A stretch of DNA of 64,000 bases, from the NCBI GenBank assembly GCA_024998565.1, contig JACOEM010000005.1:186001-250000 (forward strand). The letters run 5' to 3'. Under the pieces are notes generated by a model that was given only the letters and a program-made list of their open reading frames with translations, was not told the origin of the DNA and searched no databases. Positions 9,729 to 18,402 of the stretch are shown in pieces. The translations under genes and the position numbers were made by a program. Position 1 is the stretch's first letter. Every line of letters begins with the position of its first letter. This DNA comes from Nitrospira sp. (GTDB taxonomy: Bacteria > Nitrospirota > Nitrospiria > Nitrospirales > Nitrospiraceae).

Positions 9729-11135
9729 ATGAAGACACTGACCTCCCTCACCTCAGCACTCATTCTCGGCCTTAGTTTCTCCTGGTGGCTGACGGGCCCT
9801 TCAGCGATCACACTGGCCGCGACCGACATCGCATCCCCCCCACGGAAGGAGTCGCCGGGGCTACGCATGCTCGAAGAACTCCAAACCGTGATCACAGACT
9901 TGGCTGAGGAGGCCAAACCCTCCGTCGTGAGCATTTTCCCGATCCAAACCCTGGGCAAGTCGCGCGACGGATCCGGCGAGCGGGTCCCCAACTCCACCGG
10001 CTCCGGTTCCGGCGTCATCGTCGATCCCAACGGCCACATTATTACGAATAACCATGTGGTGGGTGATGCCACGGAAGTCGAGGTTCGCCTTTCCGACAAG
10101 ACGAAATTGTTCGCGCAAGTCGTCGGTAAGGATCCGGATACCGATCTGGCCGTTATCAAAGTGACAACCGACCACCCCCTCCCCGCCGCCCGTTTCGGTG
10201 ACTCCACTGGAGTGAAGGTCGGTCAATGGGTACTGGCTGTCGGAAATCCATTCGGTTTGGATCGAACGGTCACACTCGGCGTGGTCAGCGGCATCGGTCG
10301 GGAAAACATCAATCTCTCACGGTATGAAAACTTCATCCAAACCGACGCCTCCATCAATCCGGGGAATTCCGGCGGGCCGCTCTTCAACCTGCGGGGAGAC
10401 GTGATCGGCATCAACACAGCGATCATCAACTTTGCCCAGGGAATCGGATTTGCGATTCCCTCCAACATGGCCAAGCAGGTGATGAACCAACTCATCTCGA
10501 AGGGAAAGGTCGTGCGGGCCTGGCTGGGCGTTGGCCTGCAACCGCTGACACCGGACTTGGCCAGCAAGTTCGGCGTCGATGAGAACGAAGGGGTCCTGGT
10601 GAATGAAGTGTTCGAACGGGACCCGGCCGCGCTGGCCGGCATCAAGCCGGGCGATGTGATCACCAAAGTCGACGGCGCGCTCGTCGATACCCCGAATAAA
10701 CTGTCCCGTCTGGTGGCCGCATTAGACCCCGGCTCCTCCACGCGCGTGGAAGTCGTGCGGGACGGCAAACGCCTCACCCTCAATGTTGCCCTGAGCGAAC
10801 GCCGGGATGCGGTGGTTACGGCCTCCCTCCCTCAGAGCAGAACGGACTTGAAGTTGGGCATCGACGTGCAAGACCTGACCGCGGGTCTGGCGGAGAAGTT
10901 TCGACTGAACGAGAGCAGAGGCGTGCTGATCTCAAAAGTGGAAGCAGGAAGTCTGGCCCAGGCCGAGGGGTTGCGGGAAGGCGATCTGGTCAAGGAAGTC
11001 AACCGTGTCGATACAGGCACGGTCGGAGAGTTCACCGTCGCCGTCTCCAAAGTTAAACGCGGCGACACGATTCTCTTGCGCGTCCTGCGTGAGGGGCGGG
11101 CCTTCTACGTCGTGCTGAAGCCCGCCGATCGGTAA
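9729..11135 (+). CDS. Periplasmic Do-like serine protease (HtrA/DegP/MucD family)
   Basis: Protein quality-control protease of the envelope. The 468-residue product begins with a signal peptide (about residues 1-31). The trypsin-like domain carries the triad His109 (TNNHVVGDA), Asp139 (DTDLAVIKV) and Ser214 (NPGNSGGPLF). Two PDZ domains follow, starting near residues 265 and 370; the second begins LGIDVQDLTAGLAEKF. Length and two-PDZ layout match DegP/MucD. A weak promoter-like A/T patch lies around 9670-9690. It converges with the EF-G-like gene. Confidence 0.94.
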   Translation: MKTLTSLTSALILGLSFSWWLTGPSAITLAATDIASPPRKESPGLRMLEELQTVITDLAEEAKPSVVSIFPIQTLGKSRDGSGERVPNSTGSGSGVIVDPNGHIITNNHVVGDATEVEVRLSDKTKLFAQVVGKDPDTDLAVIKVTTDHPLPAARFGDSTGVKVGQWVLAVGNPFGLDRTVTLGVVSGIGRENINLSRYENFIQTDASINPGNSGGPLFNLRGDVIGINTAIINFAQGIGFAIPSNMAKQVMNQLISKGKVVRAWLGVGLQPLTPDLASKFGVDENEGVLVNEVFERDPAALAGIKPGDVITKVDGALVDTPNKLSRLVAALDPGSSTRVEVVRDGKRLTLNVALSERRDAVVTASLPQSRTDLKLGIDVQDLTAGLAEKFRLNESRGVLISKVEAGSLAQAEGLREGDLVKEVNRVDTGTVGEFTVAVSKVKRGDTILLRVLREGRAFYVVLKPADR

Positions 11136-11144
11136 GCGGGATAG

Positions 11145-11167
11145 CCGGCCACTTCATGCTTCCGGCG
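11145..11167. terminator. Possible bidirectional terminator
   Basis: Between the convergent htrA-type and EF-G-like genes a stem GCCGG/CCGGC encloses a 13-base loop. There is no T-tract, so assignment rests on position and symmetry only. Confidence 0.3.
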
Positions 11168-11178
11168 GATCCTGCTGC

Positions 11179-13284
11179 TCAATGCGCCACGGCCCCGTGG
11201 CGCTCCATCTTGTGTTCCTCAATGATCCGGCCGGCCAACTCGCGTGGCACCTCTTCGTAGTGCGCATATTCCATCGCGTAGCTCCCCTGCCCTCCCGTCA
11301 TTGAATTTAATGACGCAGCATAATTGAGCATCTCGGCTTGCGGCACCAGGGCCTTGACGATTTCAATATGACCGTTCGCTTCGACCATGAGGATCCGGCC
11401 CCGTCTCGCATTGAGGTCGCCAAGGACCGTCCCCACACATTCGGCGGGCACCTCGACTTCAACCGTCATCAGCGGCTCCAGCAAGATCGGGTGGGCCGCT
11501 TCCAGCGCTTTTTTCACTCCCATCGACCCGGCGATTTTGAAGGCCAACTCGGATGAATCCACCACATGGTAGGAGCCATCGTAGACGGTCACCCGCACAT
11601 CGACGGCAGGATACCCGGCAAGCGGCCCTTCATGCAGTGCCTCCACGACACCCTTTTCGACCGCCGGCACGAAATTGCGCGGAATCGCGCCGCCGACGAT
11701 TTTATTCTCGAACTCGAACCCCTGGCCGCGCGGCAACGGACCGACTTCCAACCAACAATCACCATACTGGCCATGCCCGCCGGTCTGCTTCTTATACTTC
11801 CCCTGTGCCTGAGCCACGCTGCGGATCGTTTCCCGATAAGGAATTTTCGGCGCGTGCACCATCACGTCCGCGCCGTATTTGCGGTGCAGTTTTTCCAACG
11901 CGACATCGATGTGTAATTGGCCCATGCCGCTCAGGACCATCTCCTTCGTCTCGATATGCCGCACGAACTCCAGGCTCGGATCCTCCTCGATCAACTTATG
12001 CAGCCCCAGGCTCACCTTTTCGATATCCGTCTTCGATTTCGGCTCGATCGCAAACGACACCACCGGCCTGGGAAATGGAATCCCGGGATATCGGATCGGA
12101 GCATGCTCATCACAGAGCGTATCCCCCGTCACCGTATCCTTCAGCTTGCCGATCGCCACGATCTCGCCGGCCGTCGCACGCGTGATCGGCATGTATTTTT
12201 TGCCGAAAATTGAGAACAGGTGCCCGCCTCGCTCTCTGACCTGCCGCGTGGAATTGTAGATAGCGGTATCCGCCTCTAAGGTTCCCGAATACACCCGAAT
12301 GTAAGAAAGACGACCGATGAAGGGATCGATGAGGGTCTTGAATATGAGGCCTGAGAACGGCTCAGTGGGCACCGGACTCCTGCTGATCGGCTCTCCCCCC
12401 TCAATCAGACCTATCCCCTGCAAGGGCGCGACGTGAGCCCGACCGGCCGGTGAGGGCAATAGATCAACGAGACTCTGCAAGAGCGTATGCACACCGATGT
12501 GTCGAATGGCGGATCCTCCGACAATGGGTACCAGCGACCCGCATTGAACTCCGGTCTGCAGTCCCTTCAGTAAGGCCTCCTCCGTCAAGGCGCCGTCGGT
12601 CAAATAGCGTTCGAGCAACGCCTCGTCCCCCTCTGCCACGAGCTCCATCACGCGACGTCTGGCTTGATCGACCCGCTCATGCCACTCAGGCGGCACCGGC
12701 CCCTGTTGCGATTGCGGACGGTCGGGACGCGACGTCACCACACGATTCTGCAGCAGATCCACGATGTCGCCCAGTTGCACACCGTTGCCCATCGGCAGGA
12801 TCAGCGGAACAGCAGTCATCTCCAATTCCTTGGTCAGAGCTTCCACCGTGCTGTCGAACGCCGTGCCGTCCTTGTCCAGATCGTTGACGAACACGACACA
12901 GGGCAACCCGGAATCACGGATCATCGACCAGAGCCGCTGGAGGGCGCTGCGCACGCCTGTTGCCGCACTCACGACCACTATCACGCCGTCTGCCGCACGC
13001 AGTGCCGATCGCGTCTCACCAATGAAGCTGGGCGAGCCCGGGGTATCCAGAAGATTGAGCACTCGATCCTGATAGGAGCAACGAAGAACGGCGGTGCTGA
13101 GAGAGGTTCGGTGGTGGATTTCTTCCGGTTCAAAATCCGACACCGTGGTTCCGGCGAAGACAGAGCCGGGAGCGGGGAGACTACCCGCACAGTAGGCCAG
13201 CGCTTCGACTAATGAGGTTTTGCCCGATCCCGCATGCGATACCACAGCCACATTCCTGATGGATTCGGTGAGGGGAACGTTCAT
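11179..13284 (-). CDS. Elongation factor G-like GTPase (EF-G paralogue)
   Basis: Translational GTPase of EF-G architecture: G domain with P-loop SHAGSGKTSL, switch II LLDTPGSPSF and G4 region VNDLDKDG, then domains II-V including VEVPAECVGTVLGDLNARRG. The P-loop differs from canonical EF-G (GHIDAGKT), and the G4 motif is atypical (NDLDK for NKxD). Both mark the non-canonical EF-G-like subgroup whose exact role is not settled. The start ATG at 13284 has a strong GGAGGAGGT five bases upstream; a further 23 residues upstream are unlikely. Length is 701 residues. Confidence 0.88.
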   Translation of the reverse strand: MNVPLTESIRNVAVVSHAGSGKTSLVEALAYCAGSLPAPGSVFAGTTVSDFEPEEIHHRTSLSTAVLRCSYQDRVLNLLDTPGSPSFIGETRSALRAADGVIVVVSAATGVRSALQRLWSMIRDSGLPCVVFVNDLDKDGTAFDSTVEALTKELEMTAVPLILPMGNGVQLGDIVDLLQNRVVTSRPDRPQSQQGPVPPEWHERVDQARRRVMELVAEGDEALLERYLTDGALTEEALLKGLQTGVQCGSLVPIVGGSAIRHIGVHTLLQSLVDLLPSPAGRAHVAPLQGIGLIEGGEPISRSPVPTEPFSGLIFKTLIDPFIGRLSYIRVYSGTLEADTAIYNSTRQVRERGGHLFSIFGKKYMPITRATAGEIVAIGKLKDTVTGDTLCDEHAPIRYPGIPFPRPVVSFAIEPKSKTDIEKVSLGLHKLIEEDPSLEFVRHIETKEMVLSGMGQLHIDVALEKLHRKYGADVMVHAPKIPYRETIRSVAQAQGKYKKQTGGHGQYGDCWLEVGPLPRGQGFEFENKIVGGAIPRNFVPAVEKGVVEALHEGPLAGYPAVDVRVTVYDGSYHVVDSSELAFKIAGSMGVKKALEAAHPILLEPLMTVEVEVPAECVGTVLGDLNARRGRILMVEANGHIEIVKALVPQAEMLNYAASLNSMTGGQGSYAMEYAHYEEVPRELAGRIIEEHKMERHGAVAH

Positions 13285-13417
13285 GATGACCTCCTCCGGT
13301 GAGTCGGCGGCCGCAATGGGCCTGGTTAGAGTGACACGTGCAGGTGATGCCATCCTTTCTCAAAACATCCGATCGAATTCTGCCGGGAAGAAAGCGAGTG
13401 CAATCGATTGCCGCGGT

Positions 13418-14134
13418 TCATGCCCTCACGCCTTCCCCGTTCAGCCACCCCTGGTCGGCAAAACTGACATACCGGCCGTCCCCCACAATGAGGTGATCCA
13501 GAACTTGAATTCCGAGGAGAGAACCGGCAGACACCAGCCTGGCCGTCAACACCCGGTCTTCCTGGCTCGGCGTGGGATCCCCGCTGGGATGATTGTGGAG
13601 GAAAATGACTCCGGCTGCAGACGCACGCATGGCGGGAATAAAGACTTCCCTCGGGTGCACGATACTCAAGGTCAGACTGCCTTCAGAAATCGTCACGTCG
13701 CGGATGACTTGGTTCTTGGCGTCCAGCAGCACCACGGCGAAAATCTCGTGCCGTAAATCCCGCAACCGTGCGTGGTAATGCTGAAACAGGTCGGCGCTCG
13801 AGCTGATGCGCGTCCCGGTCGTGAGCGGCGCAGACACCGCGCGTTTCCCGACTTCTACGGCCGCCTTCAACTGCGCGGCCTTGGCAGGCCCCACTCCAGG
13901 AATGGCGCAAAGCTCCTCGGCACTGCAATGTAGGAGACCGAAGATGCCTCCGACACGATCAAGCACCTCCATGCCGACTTTGACAGCGGAGGCTTCCTGA
14001 CGTCCCACGCGCAACAGAATGGCCAGCAATTGCGCATCCGAGAGGCTTTCGGCCCCCTCGCGGAGCAAACGTTCACGTGGACGTTCAGTCTCAGGCCACT
14101 TTCCGATCCCGCGCCCTGTTTTTTTGGGTGTCAT
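13418..14134 (-). CDS. radC: RadC family JAB/MPN-domain protein
   Basis: 238 residues. An N-terminal helix-hairpin-helix region (CAIPGVGPAKAAQLKAA, about residues 85-105) is followed by a C-terminal MPN/JAB metal-binding domain. The metal motif is HNHPSGDPTPSQED, with the partner Glu in VHPREVF. RadC was named for a repair phenotype later withdrawn, so its true activity is unclear; a metallo-hydrolase or nuclease acting on DNA has been proposed. It is divergent from the small zinc-ribbon gene on the right. Confidence 0.92.
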   Translation of the reverse strand: MTPKKTGRGIGKWPETERPRERLLREGAESLSDAQLLAILLRVGRQEASAVKVGMEVLDRVGGIFGLLHCSAEELCAIPGVGPAKAAQLKAAVEVGKRAVSAPLTTGTRISSSADLFQHYHARLRDLRHEIFAVVLLDAKNQVIRDVTISEGSLTLSIVHPREVFIPAMRASAAGVIFLHNHPSGDPTPSQEDRVLTARLVSAGSLLGIQVLDHLIVGDGRYVSFADQGWLNGEGVRA

Positions 14135-14258
14135 CGATGACTTCCTGCGACAAAAAAATGTCGGCTTGCACCTTTTTGTGCCGGAGACTTGACGCCTAAC
14201 CGATCTCCTGCTAGGCAGTCGACTGACATAACCAATTGAAATAATTACATTTTACATT

Positions 14259-14276
14259 TTGGTGCAGCTCTTGCTT
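14259..14276 (+). promoter_or_regulatory. Candidate sigma-54 promoter (-24/-12)
   Basis: TTGGTGCAGCTCTTGCTT has the GG-N10-GC spacing and the TTGC -12 element of RpoN promoters. It follows an A/T-rich stretch (14235-14260) and lies about 45 bp upstream of the zinc-ribbon gene. The -24 half (TGGTGC) is one to two bases off the TGGCAC consensus. No enhancer-binding-protein site was recognised. Confidence 0.5.
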
Positions 14277-14319
14277 GAGAGGTGACACAGCTGTAAACGT
14301 CACCACCCAGGAGGAGCAA

Positions 14320-14493
14320 ATGGAATGTCCGAAGTGCAAAGGCATGATGATGTTGGAACGGTTCTCAGACTTCTTCCTCATTTTCTACGCCTGGAAGTGC
14401 ATTAACTGTGGAGCCATCATCGATCGGACGATTTCGGCGAATCGGAGAAAGAGCCTCGCCGCTCGCGAAGCTCAGCCTGTCGCGACCCGCTAG
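14320..14493 (+). CDS. Small zinc-ribbon protein
   Basis: A 57-residue protein starting MECPKCKGMMMLER with two CxxC knuckles (CPKC and CINC) about 25 residues apart, consistent with one bound zinc. The middle is hydrophobic and aromatic (FSDFFLIFYAW). A perfect AGGAGG precedes ATG 14320 at good spacing, so this start is preferred over an upstream in-frame one at 14275. A sigma-54-like promoter lies upstream. Similar tiny zinc ribbons are common in Nitrospirota and Deltaproteobacteria; function unknown. Confidence 0.8.
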   Translation: MECPKCKGMMMLERFSDFFLIFYAWKCINCGAIIDRTISANRRKSLAAREAQPVATR

Positions 14494-14803
14494 TCCGGCG
14501 CGTTCGCTGCTCTGTTCTCTGTGTGATGTGGTGGTGTGACGAGCCTGGAATTTCGGCCACCCCCTCAGCCCGCGTGAACCGAGTCTTGGTGTCGCCCGAT
14601 TATAGCGAGCCGCTTCCCACGCGTCAAAGCGCGCGCACTCCTCCTCGACGTCTGCAGCGCTCCCCGCCCCTCGGCGGGGAGAAGACCTTTTCGGCGCCCC
14701 CATCCTCCTCATCACACCCGGTCACCTTGACCCCTTCAAAAACGCTGTGTTAGAGTCTCTCACTTCTTAGCCAGAGACGAATGGCTCTCACCCGAATACG
14801 ATC
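14494..14803. other. Intergenic region with weak promoter for rsmD operon
   Basis: No credible gene. Short frames on both strands have no recognisable sequence and no ribosome site. TTGACC (14727-14732) and TAGAGT (14751-14756), 18 bases apart, form a plausible sigma-70 promoter about 50 bp before rsmD. Confidence 0.5.
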
Positions 14804-15376
14804 ATGCGCGTCATCGCAGGGCTTCATCGGGGCCGACGGTTGCTTGGTCCCAGAGGACAGGCGATTCGACCGACGTCCGACCGAGTGAAAGAGGCCCTCT
14901 TTTCGATCCTTGGCGAACGGACCACGGGAGCTCGTGTGCTCGACCTCTATGCCGGTACCGGCTCGATCGGAATTGAAGCGCTGAGCCGCGGAGCGGCCCA
15001 CGTGACCTTTGTGGAAGCCGATCGTCAGGCCCTGCGCCTGGTCAACTCGAACCTTGAGCAATGCGGCCTGCAGCAATCCGCCAATGTCTGCGCCTGCCAG
15101 GTCAGCCAGTTTTTCCGTCGGGCAACCGAATGGTCGGGCCCCTACGACATTGTGTTCTGTGATCCACCCTACCAGTTGACCCCCGAACTGATCGCAATGG
15201 CCCAGGAGTGGAGCGCCGGATGGCTGGCCGACGACGCCGTGGTGGTCATCGAGCACGGGAAGAAAGCGGAGATCCCGCAGACCCTTGGCCTGCTCTCGCA
15301 GGTCAAACGATACGACTACGGCGACACCGCGCTCACACGATTTCACGTGACAGCGAAGGCAGCCCAACCACAATGA
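14804..15376 (+). CDS. rsmD: 16S rRNA (guanine966-N2)-methyltransferase
   Basis: 190 residues. Starts MRVIAGLHRGRRL, then RPTSDRVKEALFSIL, the SAM-binding LDLYAGTGSIGIEALSRG and the catalytic FCDPPYQ, all in RsmD order. Methylates G966 of 16S rRNA during 30S assembly. The stop overlaps the coaD start, a very common rsmD-coaD arrangement. Confidence 0.95.
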   Translation: MRVIAGLHRGRRLLGPRGQAIRPTSDRVKEALFSILGERTTGARVLDLYAGTGSIGIEALSRGAAHVTFVEADRQALRLVNSNLEQCGLQQSANVCACQVSQFFRRATEWSGPYDIVFCDPPYQLTPELIAMAQEWSAGWLADDAVVVIEHGKKAEIPQTLGLLSQVKRYDYGDTALTRFHVTAKAAQPQ

Positions 15377-15861
15377 AGATCGCCGTCTATCCCGGCACAT
15401 TCGATCCGATCACGCACGGACACAGCGACATCATCCGGCGCGGATTCCGCATGTTCGAGAAGATGATCGTGGCGATCGCACCCAACCCGTCCAAACATCC
15501 GCTGTTCAGTGCGAAGGAACGACTGGAGATGGTTCGCCTCGTCACGAAGGATCTCCCGAACCTGGAGGTGACGACCTTCGAAGGGCTCCTCGTGGATTTT
15601 GTGCGGAGCAGCGGCGCCCATGCTATTCTGCGAGGGCTGCGGGCGATTTCGGATTTCGAACACGAGTTTCAAATGGCACTCGTCAATCGCAAGCTGGCGG
15701 AGACCGTCGAAACGGTCTTCCTGATGCCCAGTGAGGAATATTCCTATTTGTCTTCCACCATCATCAAGGATGTCGCCAGCCACGGCGGATCACTCAAGGA
15801 TTTTGTGCATCCCGAAGTGGCTCGGAGGATCCAAGAACGAATTCGGAGTTTCAAAGGATGA
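15373..15861 (+). CDS. coaD: Phosphopantetheine adenylyltransferase
   Basis: Penultimate step of coenzyme A synthesis. The 162-residue protein has the nucleotidyltransferase motif YPGTFDPITHGHSDII at the N-terminus, RGLRAISDFEHEFQMA in the middle and SSTIIKDVASHGGSL near the C-terminus. Start ATG 15373 overlaps the rsmD stop by four bases; the longer frame from 15208 lies within rsmD and is discarded. The last four bases overlap the next gene. Confidence 0.96.
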   Translation: MKIAVYPGTFDPITHGHSDIIRRGFRMFEKMIVAIAPNPSKHPLFSAKERLEMVRLVTKDLPNLEVTTFEGLLVDFVRSSGAHAILRGLRAISDFEHEFQMALVNRKLAETVETVFLMPSEEYSYLSSTIIKDVASHGGSLKDFVHPEVARRIQERIRSFKG

Positions 15862-17051
15862 AACTTGCAGCCCGTGTCGGACGGATTGTCCCCTCTCCCA
15901 CACTCAGCATTACCGCCACCGCCAAGTCGATGGCGGCCCAAGGGATCGATGTCATCGATTTCGCGTCCGGAGAACCGGACTTCGATACACCCGAACCCGT
16001 GAAGGCCGCGGCAGAAGCCGCGATTCGCGCCGGCTTCACGAAGTATACGCCGTCGTCGGGCATCGATGAATTGCGCGGAGCGATCGCGGATAAGTTGAAG
16101 GAGGAGCAAGGCCTCCAGTACGACAAGTCCCAGATCCTCGTCTCCTGCGGCGCCAAACATTCACTTTACAACCTGGCGGAGGCCCTGCTTGAAGCCGGCG
16201 ATGAACTAATCATCCCCGTTCCCTTCTGGGTCTCCTATCAGGACCAGACCCTGCTCAACGACGCCACGCCCGTCCTGCTCCAGACGCGGGAGGAGGACGG
16301 GTATACGATCAGCCAGGAAGCGCTGGAAGCCGTCATCACGCCACGGACCAAAGCCATCATTGTCAACAGTCCCTGTAACCCGACCGGCGCCACCTACGAT
16401 CGGAAAACCCTCGAAGGTATTGCGGCCGTAGCCCTACGCCACGACCTGGTGATCATCTCGGACGAGATCTACGAGAAAGTGCTCTACGACGGCACCCAGC
16501 ACATCAGCATTGCGACCTTGAGCCAGGAAGTGGCGGCTCGAACCGTCGTCATCAACGGGGTCTCAAAAGCCTACGCCATGACCGGCTGGCGCATCGGGTA
16601 CGCCGCGGGACCCAAGCCTTTGCTGACGGCCATGGCGAATATTCAAAGCCAGAGCACCTCGAACCCCTGTTCGATTTCGCAAAAGGCTGCGGTGGCCGCG
16701 CTTCGCCTTGGAAATCCCTTTACCAAAACCATGGTGACGGAATTCGACCGTCGCCGACGCGTGATGGTCGAGCGTCTCAACAAGATGCCCGGCGTGGCCT
16801 GCCGCATGCCCACGGGAGCGTTTTATGCCTTCCCGAATGTGAGCGGCCTGCTGGCCAAGCGCTGGAAGGATCAGCCCATCGGCTCCGCAGCGAACCTGGC
16901 GACCTATCTACTCAATGAAGCCCAGGTGGCGGTGGTGCCCGGTGAACCGTTCGGCAGCGACGTCCACATTCGGCTGTCCTATGCGACCGCCATGGAAGCG
17001 ATCGAGCGAGGACTGACCCGTATCGATGCGGCGCTCCGCCGGTTGTCCTAA
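15858..17051 (+). CDS. Class I PLP-dependent aminotransferase (aspartate aminotransferase type)
   Basis: 397 residues of the fold-type I aminotransferase Ib subgroup, which includes aspartate/prephenate aminotransferases. Motifs: DFASGEPDFDTP near residue 35, YTPSSGIDELR, NSPCNPTGA, SDEIYEKV and the PLP lysine in SKAYAMTGWRIGYAAG. The ATG overlaps the coaD stop (ATGA). Likely substrates are aspartate and 2-oxoglutarate, but prephenate cannot be excluded from sequence alone. Confidence 0.9.
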   Translation: MKLAARVGRIVPSPTLSITATAKSMAAQGIDVIDFASGEPDFDTPEPVKAAAEAAIRAGFTKYTPSSGIDELRGAIADKLKEEQGLQYDKSQILVSCGAKHSLYNLAEALLEAGDELIIPVPFWVSYQDQTLLNDATPVLLQTREEDGYTISQEALEAVITPRTKAIIVNSPCNPTGATYDRKTLEGIAAVALRHDLVIISDEIYEKVLYDGTQHISIATLSQEVAARTVVINGVSKAYAMTGWRIGYAAGPKPLLTAMANIQSQSTSNPCSISQKAAVAALRLGNPFTKTMVTEFDRRRRVMVERLNKMPGVACRMPTGAFYAFPNVSGLLAKRWKDQPIGSAANLATYLLNEAQVAVVPGEPFGSDVHIRLSYATAMEAIERGLTRIDAALRRLS

Positions 17052-17052
17052 G

Positions 17053-17068
17053 CTCAGAGGATCTGAGC
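17053..17068 (+). terminator. Hairpin after aminotransferase gene
   Basis: GCTCAG-AGGAT-CTGAGC right after the stop, followed by CTTTCAT. The stem is short and the T-run weak, so termination is only possible. Confidence 0.4.
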
Positions 17069-17185
17069 CTTTCATAGCACTTGATTTTCTCGATATCGAA
17101 GCTACTACCAGATGGCGCCGCGGATCCGGGCAAATCGAGCATCAGGACAGCGCGCGACGCTAGCTGATCAGAGGAGGAATGACCC

Positions 17186-17590
17186 GTGCCAATATATGAA
17201 TATCAATGTACGAGCTGTGCCCACCGCTTCGAGGTGAAGCAAAGCATTAAGGACGAGCCCATCAAGGAATGCGCGCGGTGCGGAAAAGAAGTGACGAAAC
17301 TGATCTCGTCCCCTGCCATCATGTTCAAAGGGAGCGGGTGGTATATCACCGACTATTCGGACAAAATGAAACCCGGCTCGGGAAGCGATACCTCCGAGAA
17401 ACCAGCGGCCTCCACCACGGATAAAACAAAAGCACCGGCTTCCTCTGAAGGCGGAAGCACGAGTTCTACGACAACGCCGGCGCCCGCCGCTGCGGCAGCT
17501 TCAAGTTCGACGGCATCGACGAGTACAAGCACTTCCACATCGAGCCCGAGCACCTCTGGCTCAAGCTCCTCATCGTCCTCAAGCACCTAG
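17186..17590 (+). CDS. FmdB-family zinc-ribbon protein with Ser/Thr/Ala-rich tail
   Basis: 134 residues. Residues 1-50 are a typical FmdB putative regulatory zinc ribbon: MPIYEYQCTSCAHRFEV, then CARCGKEV and a conserved GSGWYITDYS. From about residue 65 to the end it is almost only Ser, Thr, Ala and Pro, including long serine runs. Start is GTG 17186 behind GAGGAGG. The ribbon probably binds zinc; the tail is low-complexity and probably disordered. Many FmdB proteins in this group carry shorter tails of this sort. Confidence 0.85.
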   Translation: MPIYEYQCTSCAHRFEVKQSIKDEPIKECARCGKEVTKLISSPAIMFKGSGWYITDYSDKMKPGSGSDTSEKPAASTTDKTKAPASSEGGSTSSTTTPAPAAAAASSSTASTSTSTSTSSPSTSGSSSSSSSST

Positions 17591-17910
17591 CAGGCTCCTG
17601 CCGGAGGGCTGCCTAGCCCCTGTGCGCTTCAGCACCGGCGGCGGTCAGGCATTCCCTGCACATCCTCCTCAGGCCATTCGAACTCGCTGCTCGGTGAAGC
17701 CGCAGCGAAGCCTGCGGCGCGACGGCAGAGGAGCCTCAGGTCGCTGGACGCCGGCGAGACGGTACGCTGCAGTGTTGTAGGCCCGACGTGTCTCCCTCCA
17801 GTACGTGGAATCACCGAACCAGGCAGCACACCGTTGACGATTTGTTCAACGTGTATCGGTTCGGCGTGCAGAAGGGAAGGACTCCACCGGCAACAGGAGC
17901 GGCGAAGTAT
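17591..17910. other. Intergenic, no gene recognised
   Basis: Region between the convergent FmdB and lipoprotein genes. It contains small GC-rich dyads (for example around 17595-17620) but no frame with a ribosome site or recognisable product. A reverse frame at 17629-17829 looks like chance. Confidence 0.5.
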
Positions 17911-18354
17911 TTACCTCACCGGGGCAGGTTTTGTTTTTTTGGTGGTGTGGGACCTGACTGAGGACTTCGCGGCGGGCTTGTGCGTCGGCTTGACGGACTT
18001 CTTCACGGCTGGTTTAGCGACCGGCTTGACGGCATTGCTCTTCGTGGCTTTCACCGCGCGTTCTCTTGCGGCGGCGATCGTATGTTCCAGATTCGCGATC
18101 ATCGCCGACTTTTCTTTGTTCACCCGCGTCAAATCTTCCACCCGAATCTGCAGTTCCTCTTTCGCCTTGTTCGCGGCGTTGAGCTGATTCTGCAGCAGCG
18201 CCTTATCTGCGGCCGCCTGTTGGGCTTCCGAGTGCAACTGTTCGATCTGAGCCTGAAGAGCCGGCGGCCAGAAATCGCACCCCGACAGCAGAAGCATCGC
18301 ACCGACCCCGAGCGTAGACAGTCCCATCACCGCGCGACGTGAACGAATGAGCAT
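17911..18354 (-). CDS. Lipoprotein with coiled coil and Lys/Ala/Pro-rich tail
   Basis: 147 residues starting MLIRSRRAVMG at ATG 18354, with GGGAGGA upstream. A signal peptide ends in the lipobox LLLSGC. Residues 25-80 form a heptad-rich coiled coil (LQAQIEQLHSEAQQAAADKA), and the C-terminal 60 residues are Lys/Pro/Ala-rich (VKPVAKPAVKKSVKPTHKPA). The basic tail resembles histone-H1-like or peptidoglycan-contacting tails. Last gene of the purH-purD-tsaC run. Function unknown. Confidence 0.78.
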   Translation of the reverse strand: MLIRSRRAVMGLSTLGVGAMLLLSGCDFWPPALQAQIEQLHSEAQQAAADKALLQNQLNAANKAKEELQIRVEDLTRVNKEKSAMIANLEHTIAAARERAVKATKSNAVKPVAKPAVKKSVKPTHKPAAKSSVRSHTTKKTKPAPVR

Positions 18355-18402
18355 AAGTGATCCTCCCATGAGGGTGAATTATACCGACAACCGAGCATCA
18401 AA

